NCBI GenBank assembly: GCA_015680685.1
Contig: MNCI01009211.1
Coordinates: 142,958-206,957 of the forward strand
DNA: 64,000 bases
Origin: Gnetum montanum
Taxonomy: Eukaryota; Streptophyta; Gnetopsida; Gnetales; Gnetaceae
Direction: 5' to 3'
The first letter of the stretch is position 1; every line of letters begins with the position of its first letter. Positions 11,637-23,500 of the stretch are shown here, in pieces. Under the pieces are notes generated by a model. It was not told the DNA's origin. It did not search any database and was given only the letters and a program-made list of their open reading frames with translations. Both the position numbers and the translations under genes were made by a program.

Positions 11637-11655
11637 TAGTTCTAGAAGGAGGGCC
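11637..11655 (+). promoter_or_regulatory. Primer-binding-site candidate, element C
   Basis: CTAGAAGGAGGGCC at 11642-11655 is identical to the end of element D's site (minus strand, 31226-31244, TGGCACTAGAAGGAGGGCC). In C the first bases read TAGTT instead of TGGCA. The position just after the LTR fits. I do not assign the tRNA. Confidence 0.55.
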
Positions 11656-11991
11656 GATCCATTTTCTTTTTCAATATCCATTGTGGTTTTCTTGCATGCT
11701 TTTTGCATCCCCATCAGTGTAGATTAGACCCCATTGTCGGTCCCCATCCCCCCAAGACTATGCGTAGTAATCCAAATCATGGTTTTCTCCACTAATTTTT
11801 CTAAGTATTTGTTCTTTGAGCATAAAGAGTGTAGTTGGTGGAGAGTGTAGTCTATGAAGAGCATAGTCTCCATAGTTAGTCATTTTTTTGTAGTTTCAAC
11901 ACCTAGTCATTTTTTTTTGCAATTTCTAGAGTTAGTCATTTTTTGCAAATAGTAGCTTGCGGCTCTCTCTTTGACAACATGATCTACGAAC

Positions 11992-13857
11992 ATGAATCTA
12001 GATCAGCCTTCCATGTTGGTGTCTAATGCACTTGACACCTTGACCATCCACCTAGAGCATGCCACACTCAACAATGAATAATACAACTTCCTCCATGCAA
12101 GGATCTAAGTAGGGTTACCCCTGGATCACCTTAACATGGAAGCAAAATAGAACTTTAAAATAACCCATTAAGATAGACAAGAGTACATCCCTTCCTCATT
12201 TGACATCATCCCACTCACAGAGTTCCAACACTGGTTATTGTCCCAACTCATTTGTGTAAACAAGCACAACATGGGGAAAAATTACAAGGAAGCCTTACAA
12301 GAAGAAAAATATGAGTTTGAAGCTCACTTTGAACTCAAGAGTCCCCTACCAACACCATCTTCACACCGCCTGCCCAACCCTACATCCATGTAGGGGCTAT
12401 CTCTAGGTCCCAAATGACTCAAGCACCCTACATCTTGCCTACCTTGTTGATGCCCTCGATGTCAGTCCAACTCATGCATGCATGGCTTGCCTTGGTCACT
12501 ACTCCCATAGCATAGCCAATGCATCAACTCCATCATGTGGCTCTACAAGCAGTAATCCGACCCTATGCTATACAACCAACCTAACAGCTAGTAGAACCAA
12601 CACAACTTATTGGTGCATCCCACAACTTAGATAAGGCATTCCAGCTAATCCAAACCTTAATAGAAGAGGTCAAGCGGCTCAAGGTCACCTTCTCTAAAAC
12701 CTTCAAGGTGGTGGACTTCTACCAAGATGACCCAATAAGTCCTACGGTCTGACCCCTAACTCTGCCAATTAGGGTCCCACTACCTCAACTCACTAAGTAC
12801 AATAGTGATGGGGATCCCAATGCACACTTATTTACATTTAGGTTCGAGGGCCTGTTGTACAAGCCTAGCCACATGTCATCATGCATGTGTTTTCCATGTC
12901 ATTAATTGGCAAAGCCCTAGATTAGTACCACACACTACCTAGGGCCTCTATTTCCTTCTTGGAGGACCTCTTAAGCTAGTTCATGACACACTTTAGGTAC
13001 AACTTGAAGCTTGAAGTAATCTTAGACCAGCTCATGTAGGTTAAGCAGGGCCACCTAGAACCTGTCTGAAAGTTCATTCGATGTTGGAGCACCTTGTCAC
13101 AAGAAATACAAGAGCACATAGCAAAGACACACCTCCTAGTCATTTTCAAAGGTGCAGTTAATGACTTCATCAAGTCAAAACTATACTACTTGGCCCCGAA
13201 GTCTTTAAGCCAAGCCTTTGCTTAAATGAAGAGCATAGAGGATGTAGTGCAAGCTAGCAAGTTCCCAAATTACCTAGCCTATAGAAACTAGCATGCAAAG
13301 AAGCCAATGTAACAATGGCAATGGTAGCTACAAACATCAAAACAACTAACTGGGGCTTGATAGCTAAGCAACGCAAAGCCCCAACTCAAAAAGCCACCAA
13401 CTCTGGTGCCCAGGTAACCAACCCGCCTACATCGATAGGGGCCATAGCACAAGCTACTTCAAGGCCCAAGTTTGAGCTCAAGGACCACTTAAAGTACACC
13501 CCATTGCCACTTAACCCTTCACAGTTGCTAGATCAATTGGTGAAAGTTGGGCAAATCCAACACAAGCATGTGTCGAAGGATTCCCACCAAAGACATGATA
13601 GGTACTGCAAGCTACTAAGGAATCCTACCTCAGTAGCATCAAACGAGCCCTCAGTCCCACAACAGTTCAAGCTGGACCAATTCTATCATTACCACCAGAT
13701 GTCCAATCATAGCACAAAATTTTGTCTAGCTTTGCAAGATGATCTCCAGAGGATGATGGATAAGGGTGAACTAGTGCTTGACACATCTAATGTGGACGAC
13801 GATGCCTATGTCATCAACACCATCAGCGTGGATGACAACTTAGCACTAGTAAAGTAG
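11992..13857 (+). pseudogene. gag remnant, element C (Tat-like)
   Basis: This encodes the structural capsid polyprotein of a Tat-type Ty3/gypsy retrotransposon, now broken by stops and frameshifts. The ATG at 11992 is the first plausible start after the leader. Pieces in order are LPQLTKYNSDGDPNAHLF near 12781, a capsid core near 12940-13230 (FIRCWSTLSQEIQEHI, FKGAVNDFIKSKLYY), and an open C-terminal frame at 13315-13857. That frame ends in a zinc-finger-like segment F-Y-H-Y-H-Q-M-S-N-H-S-T-K-F-C-L-A-L followed by DDLQRMMDKGEL, which corresponds to the C..H..GH..C..L...I..LI..G pattern of Tat gag proteins. Element D's gag aligns with it over the whole core. The first metal ligand is Y rather than C. 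Confidence 0.75.
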
Positions 13858-13984
13858 CCTTTTTGGTCTAAGTGCCTCCCAGTAGCACAAGGGTCTCCTT
13901 GACCTCCACTAGTGCGAGGCATCCCTTTATGGTTAAAGTGTCATCTTGGGCACCCACAACATCCTTCGTGGTCAGGGTCCCACA

Positions 13985-14080
13985 ACAATTGTTTGCTATG
14001 ACATTAAACTAGCATAGATCATTTGCTATGATATTAAAATGACATAGTTCATCTGCTACGATGTTAAACTGGCATGCTGC
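13985..14080 (+). repeat. Short tandem repeat in gag-protease linker
   Basis: Three units like TTTGCTATGATATTAAACTA-GCATAG. The same motif family makes up 16100-16500 further down in element C. Confidence 0.7.
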
Positions 14081-14114
14081 AACAACAACTACTTAATAGC
14101 CATTTTTCATTAGG

Positions 14115-15305
14115 GTGCCACATTGTGTTGGTCCCTCATCTACCCAAAGCTCGGTAGTGGGAAACGTATTGGTCCCTTCCCCTCCAAGGGCCAACCCCAT
14201 TGACAACACTAGGTGGCAACATAAGAGGCCGAACGAGTGCCTTGCAAATGAAGTGTCTAAGGAACAACAAGAACAAAGAGCACTTGGTCTACCAAAGTTG
14301 GTCCCTACCCCTATAGTTCCCATGGTCGTAGTATGGGCCACAATTAGCAAACCACGACTGAGCACTGAGGCCCCTAAGTCAGCCAAGAAAACCAAGCCCA
14401 AGTTCCCTCCACTAGAGATTTGTCTCTTAGGTAACATGGGGGAGGTCAAGGCCAACACAATGACTGATGACAAGGACTTTGTAGCTATATTAAGCTAGGT
14501 TAGGAAAATGCTCAAGAAGAACATAATGCTTAGCTTGTATGACCTAGTCATGACCTCATCTACCCATTGGGAAGCATTGGCTTGGATGTTGGCCTCCATT
14601 CTTGGTATAGAGGACATCCCTATAGATGAGAACACCATCCATGCAGTGATGTTGCCCCTGGCACAATAGGAATCAAGTTCAACATCCCTAGAATTTCATG
14701 ATGAGGCAATTAAGGTTAACCTTGAACAAGGGGAGGTCACAACAAATCCAATGTTTATTAGCATACATGTTGGGCAAGGCATGATCCGTAGAGTGCATGT
14801 CGATAATGGTGTAGCAAGAAATGTAATCAGGTATTCTATCATAGACAAGCTAGGTCTCATAGACTAGATCAGGCCAACCAAAACTATGTGTCTAAAATTC
14901 TTTAATGGATCATGCATCATTGTCAAGGGCATGATAACCATAGCCTTCATGATAGGGGATTAGTTTCCCACCTCTGTAGAATTCACCATCATAGAGGAGA
15001 TGCTCAACTCTAACTTGATATTGGGTAGGCCTTGGTTGGCTCAATTACAAGCTGTCTCCTCTCCCATCCACCAAGAAATCCACCTTCCATATGAAGGCGG
15101 TGACGTTATCATCCATGGTGATAATGCTGCTCCTCTGGCCATCAATAGCCTCGAAATAGAGCAAGGGTTAGAGGTGGAATTCTTGGATGATGCACTTACG
15201 GTAGACAATGCAATGCAAAAGGCTAACATACCCAAACAAGTGGTGGAAGCCAACAACCTCCCGGAGGATGCCCATAAGTGCTACACACCCCCTAATCTAC
15301 ACTAG
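14115..15305 (+). pseudogene. Linker and protease remnant, element C
   Basis: An open frame at 14115-14498 is rich in proline, lysine and serine and looks like a linker. After stops, 14690-15305 reads as a Tat-type aspartic protease: VHVDNGVARNVI (D-N-G in place of D-S-G, as I recall is common in Tat elements), a KGMITIAFMIGD strand with a stop, then the flap-distal box NLILGRPWLAQLQAV and HQEIHLPYEGG. The last 101 codons (15000-15305) are open. Protease would mature the gag polyprotein. The frame stops at 15305 and no reverse transcriptase follows. The same protease, 26721-27238, occurs in element D with VDDGA at the active site. Confidence 0.75.
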
Positions 15306-15589
15306 ATTAGGAAACAACTACACGACCAAGGCACTTCCTTAGCCAAAAATGCGCTAGGTGCCTGCTTATCCTTTGCTACTATGTGCCATGCATTTTTGAC
15401 CTTCACTTGCATTGCATTTGTTTATGCATTTGCATTTACCCATCATTTTTCTTAGATTACACATTATTTTGCTTTGTTTACACATTTATTTGTTTTGTTT
15501 ACACATTCATCCACTTAGCTTATGCATGAAAAACATTAAAATCATAAAAATTGTAAAAACCAAAATTCCAAAAAACAAAAACTATCGCC

Positions 15590-16580
15590 ATGGCCCACTA
15601 TGGCCTTAAATTAGCAAAGCATCCCTAGCTTTCTATGGCCTTAAAATAGCATCTACAGCTTGCCATGACCTTAAACTAGCAATGAATGGCCCACTATGGC
15701 CTAAAATTGGCAACGCTTTCCTTTCAACGCTATGGCAAAAAAGGCCTAAAACTAATGCCTTCAATTCCAATGAGCTGCCTGCCATGGCCTTAAATGAGCA
15801 CCTATAACCTAGAATGGCCCAAAACTATTGATCCCCTTGCCATGGCTCAAAATGACCTTAAATTAGTAGTCTATGTGGCCCAAAATTAGCAACATGGAAC
15901 CTAGAATGGCCTTAAACTATCGTTGTGACATGAAATGGCCCAGAACTATTACCTTTAAATTAAATTGCACTACTTTTCCTTCATTTGCACATTAATCTTG
16001 TTAAAATGGGTGCAACTTGTTGTTATTTTCTAGTTGATTTTTTAGGATCTTGCAAGAGCACATTTAGCATGTAGCACCATACCTGATTGAAGCAAGGTAA
16101 GCATTCATCCACCATGATGCCAAAACTGGCACAATAGTCTACTATGATTATAAATTGGCATAGCACATCCACTAGGATGATAAACTGGCACAACACTCAT
16201 CTGCCACAACACTAAAACTAGCACAATAGTCCACCACGATGCTAAAATTGGCAGAGTAGTCCACTACGACTATAAATTGGCACAGATCGTCCTTGGGTCA
16301 TGGAATTAAACTAGCATAGCAACTTACCCACTATGATGTTAAACTAGCACCTAGCAATCTGCCACAATGCTAAAATTGGCATAGTAGTCCACTATGACTA
16401 TAAACTAGCACAGATTGCCTTTGGGTCATGGCAGTAAACTAGCATAGCAACTTGTCTGCTATGATGTTAAACTAGCACCCAGTAGTCTGCTAGGGCTATA
16501 AAATAGCAACCATGGCTTACCAAGATCTTAAATTAGGTTCACGATCTACTAGGACCTTAAACTAGCATTTTGCTGATCTT
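15590..16580 (+). repeat. Tandem repeats in element C 3' region
   Basis: From 15590 units of the type CCATGGCC...TATGGCCTTAAA-TTAGCA repeat. From about 16100 they change to CTATGATGTTAAACTAGCAC-like units of 30-40 bp. Within the second part a larger unit of about 128 bp is itself duplicated (GCTAAAATTGGCAGAGTAGT at 16241 and GCTAAAATTGGCATAGTAGT at 16369). No coding signal. Reverse-complement relatives lie at 7130-7240 and 26225-26345. Confidence 0.8.
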
Positions 16581-17660
16581 TAGAGCACCTGCCATTAGTG
16601 TAGTCGTTGCAGCATTCGCAGCATCATTTCCCTAGCACTTTCACTAGCTTCTTACACACTTGCAACTAGTTCAACGTTTAGAGCATTTACAACATCTTCG
16701 CACCTAGCGCTTTATTTGCATCTCATATTTTGTGATTTTCTTGCCTCCTCAAAGTTGTGTTTGTGGGACGAAGCCCCTAGGTAGTCATGCAAAGGTGCAT
16801 CTCATCAGAGCAGCAAGACAACACATCACTCTGATGTGCATGATTGGACTAGTTAAGCCTCTCAAGAGTGCACATCCCCCTCATTCCATTATGGTCTATG
16901 CACACCCATCCCTATGGCTCCATATTCTCATTCCCTACATAGCAAAGCTTGCAAATCCCTGATGCTCACATGCTTTAAATGCATGGTACCTTTTCCAATT
17001 CAAACTATAAAATCCAAGGTGGACGTAACACAAGTCATCCCATGGGGAGACTCTATTGGCTAGTCAAAACCTAGGTAGATGTAACACAAATCATCTCGGG
17101 GAGAAAATAATTATCCTACAAATGTCATGTGGTTGCATTAGAGCAAAGCCCATTAGGTTGCACACAGTCCACCTAATGGAAAGCATCTCACAGCTAGCAT
17201 TTGGCAATAAGTATAACCAAATGTAGGTTTCCATTGCAACAAAAAAAATGAAAAAAGGAAAAAATAAGAAAAAAAAAAGAGAATGGGGAAAAGCACATCC
17301 CCAAGTAAGTGTGCTATAATTTCACAACTGGTTAGGCACTGAATCCACACTGACTCTCTCATGAGCACTCCAACGAGAGATCAATTTTTTAGGGGCAAGT
17401 CACCTTAGTGTCGTAGTCCACTGTCAACCGTGTTGACTCTGCATCTGACATCATGACACCTTGTTTGCATCTCAGTTTCTCCTTTTATGCCCTAGTAAGT
17501 TACCTACACCTTTTACTCACTAGCACATTATTATTCACAACACTCTTGGGCATGGCATTGCGACATCCGACCACACATGGAAGAGTGATGTTGGTGCTAG
17601 GCCTACTATGGTGTTTTGTAGTTCTTTATCGATGTCTCTCAAGGCACTCCTCTAGATGTT
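16581..17660 (+). other. Non-coding 3' spacer of element C
   Basis: Between the tandem repeats and the polypurine tract there is no recognisable domain; short open frames here have no family resemblance. Reverse transcriptase and integrase are absent. Confidence 0.6.
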
Positions 17661-17676
17661 AATAAAGAGGGGCCAA
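17661..17676 (+). promoter_or_regulatory. Polypurine tract, element C
   Basis: AATAAAGAGGGG followed by CCAA, directly before the 3' LTR start TGAAAC at 17677. Primer for plus-strand DNA synthesis. Confidence 0.75.
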
Positions 17677-19381
17677 TGAAACACCATCAAATTTGGGCTA
17701 CTTCTTCTCGATTGCAAATTTTCCTAAGTGTTAGAATGATGATAGTTTTTTCAATTTTTTTTAAGTGTTAGGACTACACTCTCCACTGCACCAAAGTGTA
17801 GTCAGCTCAGTAGAGAGCATAGTCAACATAAAAGATCAATTTTGCAAATTTTTCTAAGTGTCAAGACAATAGATGCAGATTTTTCTAAGTGATAAGACTA
17901 TGCTCTCCACTACCTTGGAGCATGATTAAGCATAGTCAGCATGGAAGCTTAGTTTTTTGCAAAATTTTCTAATTGTCAATACTACGCTCTCCACTAGACC
18001 AGAGCGTAGTCAAGGATAGAAAACATCAAGGTCTAGGTTTTTACAATTTTTTTCTTACTATTGAAACTACACTTTCCACTATCCTAGAACATAATTTAGT
18101 GTAGTTAATTGGAAGCCATATTTTACAAAAAGCTTTCTATGTTTGGGACTATGCTCTCCCCCAATCTAGAGTGTAGTTGAGTGTAGTCATGCAAAACAGC
18201 CTCCCAAGGCCTCCACAACATAGCATCGACATTCACCTTAGCTCCAACACACCTTCAGTAGCAACATGCATCTTTTTTACATCCCCCTTTTGTCCCAAAA
18301 TTGTAACTACGCTTTACCCCACTTTAGATAGTGGATAGCATAGTCCCGAAGTGTAGTCCCTAAAAGTTGCATTTTTGAATTTTTTAGGTACATTATTGTC
18401 TTTTAAGCACACTCACATGTAGTTGGTAGCATAGTCATAGTCTTGTAGCCTCGTAGAGTCCATTAGAGCACCACACAACATAACACCACTTACCTTAGTG
18501 GAGAGCATAGTTGGGGTACAACGTAGTCGCAACCACCCCACTACCACATGGCAGTGTCTCTATGTTTTCCAGCAACCCCTAATCCTATAAATACCTCCAT
18601 CATCTACATTTTAGGGATTAGCAAATCTAAAGCAAGGTTAGCATTTTAGCATTTGGACGAATGAGACCGGAAGGTATAGTAGTTCGACATTTGGCATTTT
18701 GGGTGAACAATATTCAAAGGCACAAAAATAACCTAGAGAGAGGTAGAGTTGTAGACCACTACCCATTATAGCCCCCTTGCAGCCCTACAAAATACCATTA
18801 CCTAAGGTACATAATGAAAACCATCTTGGTAGGCATAGACACCACGGTGAGCACCAAACTTCATGGTCAGACACTCTCGAGACTGTGACTATGCTCTCCA
18901 CTATGCCTATTGTACACCGCATATCTTCTAAACCACATTTGGAGTTAACTATGCTCCACCCCATTAAGGGTGGTGTTTTGTTTCTCTCTCCTACATTTTT
19001 CATGTTTTCTTTGCATATTTCAAATTTTTAATACATGGTCACGTTATGAATACGCTTGGGCGGTAGTCTCCACATGTTGGCACCATCATTTTCATCAAAA
19101 CCCTTGACTATGCTCCCCCTTGGGCACCTATGACTATGCTCTACATCATTAACATCATTGACATCATCGATGCACTAACACCGTCAACACCGTTAACACC
19201 ACACCATGCTTAAACACTTAGCATCGTTTTGGCATCGCATTGGTAAGTCCTTGTTTGATTAACAGGGCCATTATGGGCATCTTGTCCCCACCTCTAGCAG
19301 GCCCTCATGTAGATGTGGGGTTAGGCTATGCATCCATTAACCCCTTAGTGATTCTAGCCATTGACATTTTTGGTCGTTACA
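17677..19381 (+). repeat. 3' LTR of element C
   Basis: 1705 bp, direct repeat of the 5' LTR. The hairpin array is kept: ACTACGCTCT at 17981-17990 and AGAGCGTAGT at 18001-18010 pair perfectly. Many differences from the 5' copy are C/T or G/A. TATA box at 18596-18603. Followed by the target duplication CTGGC at 19382-19386. Confidence 0.88.
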
Positions 19382-20290
19382 CTGGCTATGCATGAGTGGC
19401 TACATGGTTGTTGTTGTTGACCATTAGTGCCTAAGGTCAAGATCTGGTTATTTTGAAGTTTGTGAAGGGGTTTTTAGGCTTCCCCCCTTCCATCCACTCG
19501 GAGAGTGGAAGGCTCAACATGAAAGAGGCCTCCCTCAATCAAGAAACTTAGATCTAGGCCAAATTGATAGTCAATCGACCATGCATGTCAACCTCCAGGG
19601 TTGCCAGCATCGATCGTCAATGTCGGGTATCAAGATTTGATAATTTAGAGGCTTCTAAGTGCCTCATGAAATATCCCCCATTCCTTCCACATTGGGCATG
19701 ATGGCCCTAGTGTGGATGAGAGGGGGATGGCATTTTTGTACCATATTTATCTAGTTTTGAGGCTTTTGGAAGCTCTAGAGGGTTTTGGTAGGGTCTAGGA
19801 ATCACCGAGCATCAAGAAATGGATATTAAGCAATTAATTTAGGTCATTTTTGACTTCCCCCCATCTATCCATGCTAAGGGTGAAAAGCTTAGTGTGGAAG
19901 AAGCTTTCCCTAGTGTGGAAAAGACAAAATCTCAGATGTCTACTAGTTTTGACTAGGTTTAGTGGGGTTTCGAGGCTACTAGAGATGCTTGGAGGGGTTC
20001 TAGATATGTGGGATACATTTTAGAGTCAAACTTATGCTAGATGGATGTTGGGAGGTAAGAGAGGGTGTTACGACCCTTCTTCCATGCTGGGCATTGGTGC
20101 CTCAGCATGAAAACCCATGGTGTCTAGGTTTGTTCATGTCTTACCCACTTTTGGAAACCCATGGTTGGAAAAGGCAAGTTTGGGTTACTAAAAATAGAAA
20201 AGTAATTGTAATTCTAATGAATTTGTAAAATAATAAGCATGTTTCCATGTTAGGCATGGTATTCCTAGCATGGATTCATGGGGTTAAGTT
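19382..20290 (+). repeat. About 180-bp tandem array, right part
   Basis: Continuation of the array at 7590-9914 beyond element C. Hairpin units start near 19480, 19675, 19857, 20072 and 20243. The last unit reads TTTCCATGTTAGG...CCTAGCATGG. After 20290 the hairpins stop; 20291-20531 is unassigned and holds an AAAGGGGGAAAA-like purine run on the minus strand near 20445. Confidence 0.75.
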
Positions 20291-20531
20291 TTCCATAATG
20301 TTTTAAGTGTCAAAATTCGTAAAAATCTCAGCGTTGATGCAAGTTTTAGTCAAGAGTGAAGGCACAGGGTGGGGCCCAAAATCCAAAAATTTAAAATTTT
20401 GAAAAGTGAAGTTTTTTCCCACCCAAAAGTAATGGGAACTATACTTTTCCCCCTTTTACTTTAGTGCACTTGTAGTTATGGTGCATTGAATTGGTAGCTG
20501 GGGTTTTAAGTTGTGCATTTAAGTTTTAGAT

Positions 20532-23500
20532 GTGATTTTATTGTGGAATCTCACAAGTTTTCATCACAATTTTCATTCTACATCAATATCACATAGGAGG
20601 AGAGCTTTGGTAGATATTATTGTGGTAGAAACAGCTAATTCACAACATGGAAGCCTTCCACCTTCCTCACAGCCAACATTGATGTCCCATCCTCCTTCGT
20701 TTTTAGCCATTCCCAATGTTAAGTCTGCCATGACGCCAAAGAAATGAGGGGGAAAGAGCTGAAATCTTGTAATTTAGAAGATGGATGAACATGCTTAGGA
20801 GTTAGAAGAAGTTCCTAGAACCATATCCATCTAGGCTTCTTCTATTACTACTCCAAGGTAGGTAGTTCTTCCTATTTTTTCCTTTGTTTCTTGTGGTTCT
20901 GCTAGTTTTTTGCTTCCTAGGTGTTAAGGTTGTTTTTTCAGATCTACTTTGGTGGAGGGATTAAAATGGAATTTTGGTGAAATCCCACTTCCTATTTTGA
21001 TTTCTTCCATGTAGATCTATAGTTTTTTCATTACTTTAGCTTTTGTAGATTTGATTTTGAAAATAGGACTTGTTGTTTCATGCTTTTTTTCTCAAAAATT
21101 TGGGATGTGGCCTTTTTTTTTTCAGATCTAGACCTTAGGATTTATTAAAATTGAATTTCAAAAATATCCTACCTTGTTATTTTGATGTGAATTTTAATGG
21201 GTTTCAATGGTTTTGGCTATTTTAACTATTTTCATGGCTATATGAAAGTAGGATTTGAGGTTTTTTGAAGTTTTGGCATGAAAAAGCCAACAATGTTATG
21301 TATTTTTTCTTGGTAGAACTACTACACATTTGTAAAATTTAAGGTTATGAGTTTTTAGCCCTTCATTTAAGCTTTTTGATGGCTATTTTCTTGTTTAATT
21401 TGACCTTCAAATGAAGAAGTTATGGCTTTTTTCCTAATATTGCGCAGTTAGGTTGTTTGATTCGCTTTTGTAGGTTTATATAACTTTGTAAATTTTTTCT
21501 AAGGAAACAAAAACGGTTTTGGCTATTCTCTAGTCATGGCTATGTAGGCATTGGCTTCAACTTTCCAATGGAGGTGGAATCACTCGTGTTGTACTTAAAA
21601 CAAATTTTCTACAAATTTTTTACTAAGCATGTGTAATAAAGATGTTTGTGCCATTTTCTGATTATTGTCCAAATTGACAAATTTTTCCTACATAAATGGC
21701 AAAGGTTTTAGATTTTTTTCTAAGAATGGGTATGTAAGGCTTGATTTAAGCTTTTAAACGATGGTAGAATCACTCTGTTTGAAGCTCCAATGAATTTTTG
21801 ATAAATTTTTTTTGGCTATGGTTGTGTGAATAAAGCAAAATCATGGTTGTAATACATTACCCATTTGGAAATAGAAGTGGTTGATATGTATAACTTATGT
21901 TTTTATTTTGTGAACATGTAAAACTAATGCTTAATTTTGTTTTTTTAAGGAGAGTAAAAGCTTTTTCTATTTAAATAAGCTTTTACTATGGCTAATGGCT
22001 TTTTCTAAGTTTATTATGCTTTTTCTAAATTTGTGCATAACTTAGATGATTTTTCCAAATTTATGCACACTTTACATAATTTAGATGTTTTTTCTAAGCT
22101 TATGCTTAATTTTTCCAATTTTTTGCATAATCTAGATGCTTTTTCTAAATTCATGCATAATTTAGACTAAGACATAGTTTTGGGCTAAAAAGGCTATAAA
22201 ATATGGTAATAATGCTTTTATAGAATTTATTAAGCTAATTTAGATAAACATCTTAGAGCTATTTATAGAGGCTAATTTCACCTATGAATAGGATGTTTTA
22301 TCTAAGTTTGTTAAGTAATTTCAATCGGTCATAATGTTTTTGTGCTTTATTTCATGCAGGGTCTTCTTGAGGCCTGTCCTCATCATAGTGGAGCTAGTTG
22401 GTATCTTGTGTTATATTGGTCACCTTAAGACCAACACCCTACCACATGACAGTTATTTTGATAACCTCTCATTGTGGTTCTAACTTGGGATAAGGAACTT
22501 CCTTACCTACCTCCTTAGGAACTTCAGTATGATGCTATGGCCACACTTGTTTGCGAACGTAGGCGGAGTTGCTGTGGAGACCTTGTTGCCTTGAACATTT
22601 GGCCTAATTTCTAGATACATTACTAATAGGCCACTTGATAAGACCACAATGGGACTAGCAAATGCCATAAGTCCATGTTACCTTATGGAGATTTGGACGA
22701 TGCCAGAGTATTGTTAGTATAATATTAACAATACTTTGATGGTGGTGCATAAAGCCCACACATATATTCTAGAACCCACTTGGCACCATATACCATCTAT
22801 AGGGGTAAACATGGTTATTATAATGCTTTTATGCTTTTGGCTTGATTACCTTACCTAACTTTATTAATTTTACAACTTCTTACAGGTACAAGGTTAATGA
22901 TTAGGGCTTGATTATAAATGATTAAATCCTAGTAGTTCCTCAAACTACTTTGGACAAATTCACCAAGAGTCCTCAAATTAGAATTGATTTGTATCATCAG
23001 TTAAGAGGGAACTTTGATGAATACACCACTAGGTTTAACCATGTATACAAAAAGTGTAAGGATGATGGGATGATGCACAACTGGTGGGTAGATGCCAATA
23101 GCACGGATTAGACCCTTGTAGTTGAAACCTCCACACCATAGAAGAAAAGGAAAGGTAAACATAAAAGATATAAATTCTAGTGTTTGTATGGCTATAACTT
23201 TGAGTGTTTTATTGCTTTACTTAATCATTGAAATTGCTCATATTAATGGTAAACTTTGGTTATTACTTGTAGGACCTTCCACCTTACTATACCACTTTCA
23301 AGTTCATGTCATGAGGATACCCTCATCTTGAAGTTTAGTGAAGTGACATTAGCACAGGAGTGGCTAAAGGGACATGCACTTGGATACATTCAAGTAAACA
23401 TCCAGTGTGTAATTTGTCTCGATGTATTCATGGCACCTATCCCTTCCATTCCTAATATGGATATTCTACATGTCATTAACTTCTTCGATGAGAAGGTTGG

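Larger units (their letters stand above)
9915..19381 (+). mobile_element. Element C: gag-protease-only LTR retrotransposon
   Basis: A 9467-bp element with two direct LTRs (9915-11631 and 17677-19381), TG at the start and CA (TA in the 5' copy) at the end, a 5-bp target duplication with one mismatch, a primer-binding-site candidate, gag, a protease region and a polypurine tract. The 6 kb between the LTRs has no reverse transcriptase, RNase H or integrase: after the protease stop at 15305 come short tandem repeats and non-coding sequence up to the polypurine tract. It would therefore need enzymes from another element. It sits inside the 180-bp array, whose spacing resumes on the far side (about 179 bp once C is removed). 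Confidence 0.85.

Noticed and set aside
14093-14473. 126-codon minus-strand frame
   Set aside because: Shadow of the linker-protease frame of element C on the other strand.
15590-16580. Regular short repeats resembling a CRISPR array
   Set aside because: Repeats and spacers are both diverged versions of one sequence, there is no cas gene, and the context is a plant retrotransposon.
20441-20460. Purine run on the minus strand as the polypurine tract of element D
   Set aside because: The run is attractive, but no LTR copy matching 31247-32620 begins beside it, so the left end of D stays unplaced.
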